DNA of 64,000 bases from Centroberyx gerrardi (Eukaryota > Chordata > Actinopteri > Beryciformes > Berycidae), in assembly GCF_048128805.1 (NCBI RefSeq), contig NC_136010.1, positions 26,272,980 through 26,336,979 of the forward strand, given 5' to 3'. Numbering within the stretch: position 1 is the first letter of the stretch; every line of letters starts with the position of its first letter. The notes beneath the pieces are model-generated. The model saw nothing but the letters and a program-made list of their open reading frames with translations, made no database searches and was not told where the DNA came from. Positions 34,291-64,000 of the stretch are shown here, piece by piece. The translations under genes and the position numbers were made by a program.

Positions 34291-35919
34291 GTTACTTTCA
34301 AAATAAAACACTTATTAAGGAGGAGAGATCGCAACTTTTTGGGAGTGGTACAAACGACCAATGTGGAAAAACAGACTGTATTTAGCACTAGAAAGGCCAA
34401 TGGATTTTGAAAAAGCTAACGAGTTGTCATTTGAAGCGGGTAAATATAATTATATATTATTATATAGGCTATATTATTTCCTTGCATGATTTTGGAGACC
34501 TTATAAAACTGGTTTGTATAAAAACTGGGTGTAGGAGAAATCATGGAAGGACATTTTGAAAGCAGAGATATTTTAAAACAATTGTTAACTAACTAACTGT
34601 TAACATTTCACACAGCATAGGCCTGCTCATAGCTATACAGGCAATGATGTAGGCTAGTGGTAAATGAAAATGTAGGCAAATAACCACCAATATGTATAAA
34701 AAGATCAATTATATGCTCAAAAAAGCATTAATTTATCATTTTTTCCCTCCCCCAATCCTCATAAAATTTACATCAGTATGATAGGCTACTACTTACCATG
34801 TTTTATACCATGAATTTATGTCCTAAATATTTTTATAAGCTTGCACTGTTTCTAACAGGCATTTCAGAGATGGCTGACTGACCTAGACCAGGTACTGCGG
34901 TTACTCATTAGGAACAGTTGTGCCACTGCTATGGATTAAAATTGACTTTTATAAAGTAGAAGACATCTTTCCAAGTTGAATGCGCTCTTTCATCAGGAAT
35001 CATAATACACCATAATACAATATATTATTTTATATATCTATTTTACAGCTATAATTTTACTATAGTATTTTACTATAATTTTACTAGGCTACATAATCTA
35101 CAGTAACTATTCCATTTTAATATGATTTTGTTGGCTGTACCAGTTTGGGTTGGTAATGCATTACAGTAGGCTAATATTATTACCTTTCCCAGTAACAAGC
35201 AGTTTAACAAATTACTATTTCAGTTTCAGTAATATTAGTTACAATTTTGTTAATTTTGTCACCAGCACCTCTAAATATCAGGTTTAAATTGAATCATTCA
35301 GAAACTAGATCCCACCTCAATTCCCCATTTTGTTTTCCTCAAAATGTGTCGTCGTCCTTTACCTTTGATGAGAAATGGAAGAAAAGTTGGAAGGTGGAAA
35401 TATTCCCAATACTTTGATTTTCTCCAGTAAAAGGACGACAAGAACATTGGAAATCAACTGTTTCCTGGTCGTTTACAGGAGAGGCTCCTGATTTGAGAAG
35501 GGAGGAGAAGATGCAATTTCCATTTTTGTGAGGTGTGATGAAGAAGTAATATGACAAAAGTAAAACAAATTCCTGCCATCAGGGAGTAATAACTTATGTA
35601 ATAAAGTTTGAAATTAGTAATGAGTCCTCCCAATATTTATTCTGTTTTCCCCCAAAAGTGACAAATGTGATGCTTTTATTTTGAAGGCAATAATGGCCTG
35701 ACTTCCAGCAGTATTCTGGTTGTCTCTGGCTGCCTGACAGCAGCTACTGAGCCAGCAGCTGAAATAATAATAATAGGCGGTCTAATATTATATTATTACA
35801 GTCACAGGCCGGTTTCCAAAAGCCTGCTGTGATAGACTCACTTTATCACCAGAGGTTTTAAAGAGGACATGGAAAAGTGCTGAAATGATCGGAAACAAAC
35901 CATAAACTATATGTATTAT

Positions 35920-36140
35920 CCCATAGGAATAGTATAGGAATATTATAGTAATAGCATAAAAGCAAAAAAGTCATAATGTACTATAAGGTCACGATAAACT
36001 CTGCAGACACACTAGAAGTCCTAATATGAATACTATAAGAATATAAGAATATACCATAGGGAATAAAAAAATAACACTTTATCACTATAAATTCTGAGGA
36101 TCACTATATACTCAATATAAAACCGCAGACATATTATACT
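35920..36140 (-). repeat. 'cctatag' A/T-rich interspersed repeat, copy 2
   Basis: Inverted relative to copy 1 at 33640-33910. Confidence 0.55.
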
Positions 36141-36940
36141 GATTTATTGTTTCAACAAACAGACTGCTGTTTGACCACTGATATTTTTAAGAAAACCCCT
36201 CATCCTGAACTTCCAAGTGTTTCTGTTGTAGTTTTTTTTATAAGGATTAAAAGTTTAAAGCGACGCTGTAGTCCTCAGTCAATACACCCTCCCTGATCGA
36301 TGAGTAAATGATTGATTGACAGCTCATGTGATGCTTGTGATGATTGTGATGTTTGTGGAAAGTGCAACATTGCCATCTGCTGTTTCTGTTCTTTTTTTTA
36401 AATATCTAAAAAAAAAAAAAAAAACAAGTTAATAATTGTTTAGAAAAAACAATAGGAGAGTAAAATGCCATGTAATTTGTGTAATTGTTAGTTTAATGCA
36501 AAATATGTCAATGATTGGATTTTGATTAATATTCTACAAAGAGAAGTTCTATCTTTTGCTCTTTCACACTACTTGTTCATTGCTGCCTTCAAATGCTATC
36601 GGAAACATCCCACTTATGAGCAAAATGAGCCATCACAGTCATAAATCCCACTGGGAAAGTGAAATGTTTCTGTTTTTCTTTTTTTTTTTTTTAAAGGCTG
36701 CAAGAATCTAATTTATTGCATCTGAAAAATCACAGGGTGACAGAATGAAAAATACCTAACAAAAGTACACCACAGTAGCCTATTACAGACACCAGACAGT
36801 ATAAATAAAAAAAAATACAATATGGTTCTTATAAGTTGCATCATCATATTTTTTGTTCATTTAAATACATTTTACTGGGGATTTTCTATGATACCTGAGT
36901 TGCTAAGATTATTACATGTAGGCTATGTATTATAGCCTAC

Positions 36941-37084
36941 CAGTGGTTCTCAACCATGTGACATGGGCCGAGAGTCTGAAGGTTTTCATTCCAACCAAAC
37001 ACTAGGCTACAGCCCCTGATGTCACTGATTTGTTGAAAACTTGCAAACTTTCTTGCCTTGGTGGCATACAGTTGAGAGCCACTG
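36941..37084. mobile_element. hAT-type MITE
   Basis: CAGTGGTTCTCAAC at the left and GTTGAGAGCCACTG at the right are 14-bp terminal inverted repeats with one mismatch, with CAG/CTG outer ends typical of hAT. Internal 'ggttttcattccaaccaaac' is a phrase seen in widespread vertebrate repeats. No clear target duplication. Confidence 0.6.
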
Positions 37085-37386
37085 TATTATACAACGATTT
37101 ACCGTTAATAAATTAAAACCTCGATTACATGCGTAAGGCACAATTTCTCCTTTTCATTCTGCCACTGCAGCACAAAATAGTTTCGTGCCAAATGATTTAT
37201 AAAATAAAACAACAGTCCCGAAAAATATCTTTGTTGCAGGGTCCATTTTGTTATCAAGTCCGACGACTTGAAAGAGACGATTTGCGACCTGTGACCTAAG
37301 AAGAACGAGGAGCTTTTGAAAGCATCATTATAGTCCAGCTATTTTTTTTTCCACCACCCATTGGTCCATCCGGCTCTGGCTCTGGT

Positions 37387-37464
37387 CCAATCACAGCGCT
37401 CAGGAGGAGTAGCATGCGCCCCACCTTGTTTCGGTCATGTGACGCGAGATTACGAAGATGGTGG
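37387..37464 (+). promoter_or_regulatory. itch: itch promoter / transcription start region
   Basis: Contains CCAAT (37387-37391), an E-box-like GTCATGTGAC (37434-37443) and AAGATGGTGG (37455-37464), which resembles the YY1 element often found just downstream of the start site in CpG-type promoters. No TATA box. It lies directly before the non-coding exon ending at 37577. Confidence 0.45.
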
Positions 37465-37577
37465 AAGTTTCTTCCTTGAAGTGAAACCCCGACAGAAACC
37501 CAAACAACCTGCAGATTGAGGGGAGAAGTTCATTATACCGTCACGTTTTGAGTTTCACAGCCTCCCTTCGGATCCGG
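37450..37577 (+). other. itch: itch non-coding exon 1 (5' end approximate)
   Basis: A GC-rich segment ending at donor GTAAGC (37578). It has no coding continuity with exon 2, so it is read as 5' untranslated. The start position is inferred from the promoter motifs. Confidence 0.5.
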
Positions 37578-40500
37578 GTAAGCGATACAAACGGAATATG
37601 ATGTCTGTCGAAGGTGATATTTGTCCTCTTATACCCGTTGCACTTTGGGTTTTCTAGCCAGCCATGATGATGACACGAGCTAGCAGGCTAACAGTTAGCC
37701 AGGCTACGATAGCTTGGCTGGCTGTCATTGCTAGTGGCCAGCTGACATTCAACACGTACTCAGCAACTCCTGGTAAAACACTGCTACTTCAACATATACC
37801 ATTTAATCTATACAGTTTATTAGCTAACCAGGACATACGGTCCCTAAATGGACGGGTAACCGAGTTAGCTCGATACCCTTTCCTAGTTGGATTCGTATAT
37901 TGTTTATGTAATCTTAGCCAACGTTTGTTAGCTTAGCATGCCAAAAGGGGAGGATAGATGTGGATAATGAATGCACATAGCAATAATTCATGCACCTGCT
38001 TGCTAGCACAGTTGTACTAAAAGTGGCTAACCCTTTTACGCGTCGTTCTCTTGTGTGGGGAGAAGGTCACGCCAAACTCCATTCAAAATTTGTCATCTGG
38101 GTGTTCCCTTGGTGTCCGGCAAAATGACATACCTGGTAAACCATTAAGACCTTTCAGGAAACGTTTGGAGCCACTCTTCAATTCGGCATACATCCAGCAC
38201 ACCAAACATGCACTGCACTTACTGCAAGAACATTTTCAACTTTGAGTATTGATTTGTTTGTTATTCCCCCGAACTTCTTCCTCCAAAAATGTTGGCCGGT
38301 AGCGAATTGTAAGAGTTGAGATTATCTTGAAATGATGTGCTGCTTGCTGTATCATATATATGCTGAAAATACCAGAACACCCTGCCGATAGGTGAGGTGA
38401 AAGGTCATAAGTAATGTTCTACCTGGTCTATACGTCTGCCGACAAGCAAGGCTATATTAAAGTGACAGATTTTTGAACGGAGTTTGGCCTGCTTTCCAAC
38501 ATTTGGACTCTTACAAGGCAACTATTCCACGAACTAAGATCGTGCAAAAGTGATACCAACAGTGGAGACACAACAGTTGCATTTCTGGTGAACAGAAACT
38601 TCATTATTGACATGGCACACATTTCCTGTTCTCCACTTTGTTTCCTTAAAAGCTGCTGTTCTGACTGCACAGTTTTGTGTTCTTGGATTGACTTAGTTGT
38701 GTTGGTAGGGACAGATAACCAGTATGGGAAATAGGCAAAGATTTTGTGGCCACGGTTGGTCACTGGCTACTTGGCGAGGTTGGTTGTGTTAGTTTATGTC
38801 CTCTTGTCTGTCACTGCTGTGTTCTCCATGAGCAGTGTCATATGGTTAGTCATCTGGTGACTTAAAGGATAAGGCCGGTGTTATTTAATGCATTGCTTAC
38901 GGTCAACAAATCCTATGAAAATAACAAAATCAACAATGCGTTTGCTTTCCGACTTCCCACGTACCGTTTTTAGCTGTCAACCCGGAAGCCATTGGCTCCA
39001 ATTGTAAGCTAAAAACCTTGAAATACAGCTCACAAAGACATAGTTTCAATTTTAAAAATCGCTAACTGTTACCACGAAAAGTCAGACTGTTGTAGTTATT
39101 ACCAAATCAAATTGAAATGGGAACAAATTCTTCATTATGCTGGGGACTATTTTCGGTGCTACGGAACTACTTTCCTGAGATCGCAAAGTGTTTACAGCCG
39201 GCTTATTAAGTTGTTTGAGGAAAAAGTCGGCTGGCCCGGTGCATCGTGATGATGAAATATGCTGCCCAGAGCAACGGCATGGCTCTTTGACGTGTTTTTA
39301 TTTTAATCATTTTTTTAATACAATGGAGTTCTATGGCTGCTGGGACATGGCTTCTTTGGGCACCGGCAACATGGACGAAATTTGCTGGCAAAACAAAATC
39401 ATTGCTGATTTTGTTATTTTCATAGGATTTGTTGACGGTAAGCAATGCATTAAAAAACACCGGCCTTATCCTTTAACAGGGAGGCTGGCTACTGTTTATT
39501 GCAACCCAAAAGAATGCCTCAAGCAGGGACAGGACTTTTTGTTTACTCGGTTGGCCCTCCTGGTATGGAAAATGTTATGATTATTAGGAATTTGTAAACA
39601 TTTCCCGTACTCTCCTGACCTGATTGACTCAGATGATGTTTGATTTCCTTTGGAGGCCTAATTTGTGATCACAGCAGATGTCCAGTGTAATTCACGACAT
39701 GCCTGATACCTCTGTGAATTCCTATAAACAACAGTGAGTTTAGGCTACTTTTTGGGTTCAGCTTTTAGGTTTCAGGCTTGTGGGATTAGGTGAAAAGGAG
39801 TGCAGACACTTTGTCGATCCTCTAATGGTGTAAAAAAAGACTGCTTTTTCACCTTAGTCTTTATTTAGGCCTATGTCTGTTATCTCTTGAAATGCGAGTG
39901 TTCTTATTTCTAAGAACGTTACGCTAATAAATCACCCCAAGTAGAAGCGCTGAATGTTCCAGGAGCTATTTGGAGTTTGACATTGTGTGATTGATATCAA
40001 ATGGATACAGGGATCCTGAATGGGTTTTTTTTTTTTCACTAAAGCATCATAGCGGAACGTCCTCTTTGTCCCTTTATCTTACTGTCGGACTAAGATGGTC
40101 ATCATGCAGGTATGCTATTGGGATATACACCACTGTTTTGCACTCTTTCTCATTTTGTAAGCAGTTTATCTCTATGGGTTAACTGGTGCCGAAGGCTGTT
40201 GTTGTACAGGAGTTACAATTCCACAAATGCAGCTGGGTTAGCCTATAGCCGGCCAGGTTTAGACAGTTATATCCAGAGATTTCGCTGACTTTTAGAGAGG
40301 TTTAGGTGTTAATGTTCCAAGCGGGGAAGCTTCTAAGACTCTGTTAAAGTGCACAACAGCCTTTAGGAGCAAATTTAGGATCAAAAACTACTCAAGAAAG
40401 GGCGCAATTTGAACTCACAAATTGAACTTCAAATGACTTATAGAAGGGCCAAAACAATATTTTACCAGCCTGTTTGACCATTTTATGTAGCTGGTTGAAA

Positions 40501-42342
40501 AAGTCTAACTGAAGGTAGGCCATCTTAGAGTTTTAATATTCAGCGAATACCCTCGTCTACAAAACGCAGTCAGCCTACTTGCGAGGCTGCGGAGTCAGCA
40601 GTTGCAATGAATTATTGACAGAGACCAAAGCAGACGCCAAAGTGAAAGTTTACCCAGAGCGCCTCACTCTTTCCTCCTCTGCCATGTGCAGACTGGACGA
40701 GATAGAAAGAGGAACATGCATTATTCACTGACACATCGAGGTAACAAACCAGATTCCAAGAAAGATCACAGGACACGGTTCCTGACGTTTTGCCAGCATC
40801 TCCCTTTCCTTTTTGTCACTGGTGCTACCTAGCTGGTGTTGGATAGTCAAAGAGTTCATATCCATTGGCATGTCTGTCTTCTTATCGTCAAGCAAGACAA
40901 TGGACGTTGGACCCGTGTTCACTTCTTTTAGTGAAAGGAAAATCCACCCTTGTTAGTGATGTACCTTACATTTCTGGGTCCGTTTTGTTGTTTGGTGGTG
41001 TATTTTTCCTATTTGTGTGGATAACTGGCCAAATGTAGACAACATGATGTCATATCCAGTGCAGCTACAATGGAGGTTAATAGCAGAAAATGTTTCAGCG
41101 ATGTAAAACATCAAACGGTGAACGTCAGGTTTTGGTGTCAGTCCCTCAGAATCAAAGAGCAAGGGCTTCTTTGTCCATTTTGCACCGACGTTCAACAATC
41201 ACACAGGGAGAAATCCATCGTAGAAGACTCAGAGAGACCAGTTTCTCCACTTACAGTAGCCTCAATAGACCAGAATGCAATGCAGACACAAGACATGATG
41301 TATTTTGAGTAAGGATCGTGTGTTCACAAACTAGTTGGCTAGCTCCTAGGGCTGGCCACCCACAACCATTCGACAATTTGGATACGTTCGTTGGGTTGAC
41401 ATTCAAACCTACAATTAGGATTTGAATACCCCCCCCCCCCCACCCCCCCAGTGTTAATGTTCAATTAGTTCAATTGTATTATATACAATACTATATTAAT
41501 ACTATATCATAATACATAATACTATATCAACATAGCTGTTGATCATCATAAGTGCACTGCATCCCCACAAAATACCTAAAGCACAGTTTGACCAAGGAGT
41601 GCATATGTGGGAAGATACACCACTCTGTATCTTTTGTGTAATTACAGCTCACTAGAATTTGAATAAATAGCAGGAACATGAACCCATGGCCTGTGTCTAC
41701 ACCTACATGCAGTACAGTGATAGAGCCACGTCACAGGATGGCTGATACAAACTGCATTTCACAGACTGGAGGCATGACCTTTGTCCAGAGTAATAACTGT
41801 CATTTTACTACCTCCCATGACGGTGCAGCTTGTGTGTATTTCTCTATGTGATTACTTGACAGGTTACTGTGTAACAGAGTGCCAGGCTTAAGGTGATGCC
41901 CCTTATGGGTTTTGAGATTAGAATCAGCCTGTTCTCTTATCGGGGTCTTGAATGCGAATGTAAGCAGTTGTTAATGCTGTTGAGTGTTTACGATAGAGGA
42001 CAAAAAGGAAGACACTTTGTAGATGCAGCATCTTTTAAAATTGCGTTGTCGTGAGCTCCAAATGGTTGCTCAAGGCTGGGTAGGATATTTTATGGGCTCA
42101 TTGGGTTGTTTTACCTGGTTGAGATTGGGTGTGTTACTGTCTCAACACTAGTGATTACTGCCAAGACCTGCAGATTGGCCGGAGTGACATGTTTGTGGTG
42201 TGCTGTGGATGTCCGCTGTGGACTTCTGCGGGTGTTGTGGCGCTGCTGTTTGATCCAAATGAGCCCATTAATGTGCTGTAAATTTGCAGCAGTGTGGAAG
42301 CCTGTTTGCAGCTGCCCTAATGATGCGCTGTCTGTGCTGCAG
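37578..42342 (+). other. itch: itch intron 1
   Basis: 4.8 kb. It holds the TTAA-flanked element at 38862-39476 and a C-run near 41430-41450. No additional exon was recognised. Confidence 0.5.
38862..39476. mobile_element. TTAA-flanked inverted-repeat element (~615 bp)
   Basis: Both ends carry TTAAAGGATAAGGCCGGTG in inverted orientation. The inverted repeat continues for roughly 80 bp with few mismatches (for example 'gtcaacaaatcctatgaaaa' against its complement). TTAA at both junctions fits piggyBac-type (or Kolobok-type) target use. No transposase is encoded. Confidence 0.75.

Positions 42343-64000
<21,658 letters not shown>

Overview
The window is nuclear DNA of a ray-finned fish, most likely a percomorph teleost. 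It has two vertebrate multi-exon genes with compact introns, very dense (CA)n, (GA)n and (GT)n microsatellites, and teleost-type transposon debris: Tc1-like, hAT-like, TTAA-flanked and foldback elements, an L1-like LINE, a tRNA-derived SINE and a solo LTR. Nothing looks prokaryotic, viral or plasmid-like.

Layout. 1-5.5 kb is intergenic: a solo LTR with a 5-bp target duplication (418-1059), a tRNA-Gln(TTG) gene (2623-2694), two internally deleted Tc1-like elements and a short hAT-like copy. 5552-17455 (minus strand) is a complete class B1 GPCR of the calcitonin receptor / calcitonin receptor-like (CLR) family in 12 coding exons, 502 codons plus stop, with all splice phases agreeing. A possible non-coding first exon lies at about 34.12-34.29 kb. 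17.5-37.4 kb is that gene's putative 5' intron plus the intergenic space. It holds an hAT-like element with an 8-bp target duplication and a 4.1-kb 5'-truncated L1-like LINE (22135-26221, 11-bp target duplication) nested in an older inverted-repeat element. It also holds several dispersed repeats and a G-quadruplex-type tract. 37.4 kb to the right edge (plus strand) is the HECT E3 ubiquitin ligase gene itch: a non-coding first exon, then 21 coding exons for a C2 domain, a proline-rich region, four WW domains and most of the HECT domain. The window ends before the exon carrying the catalytic cysteine.

The receptor and the ligase appear to be transcribed divergently. The receptor is a plasma-membrane peptide-hormone GPCR and the ligase is a cytosolic/endosomal ubiquitin ligase. 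Nothing in the sequence shows that they act together.

Most notable observations: a near-perfect hairpin of about 100-bp arms in an itch intron; a foldback element and a TTAA-flanked element in other itch introns; a non-canonical GC-AG intron in the HECT region; microsatellites lying against about ten splice sites in both genes; and two unusual residues in the receptor's transmembrane core, Ser at a near-invariant class B Asn position in TM3 and Trp in the TM2 ligand pocket. I found no convincing previously undescribed multi-gene system. The novelty here is in repeat structure, splice-site context and individual residue changes.
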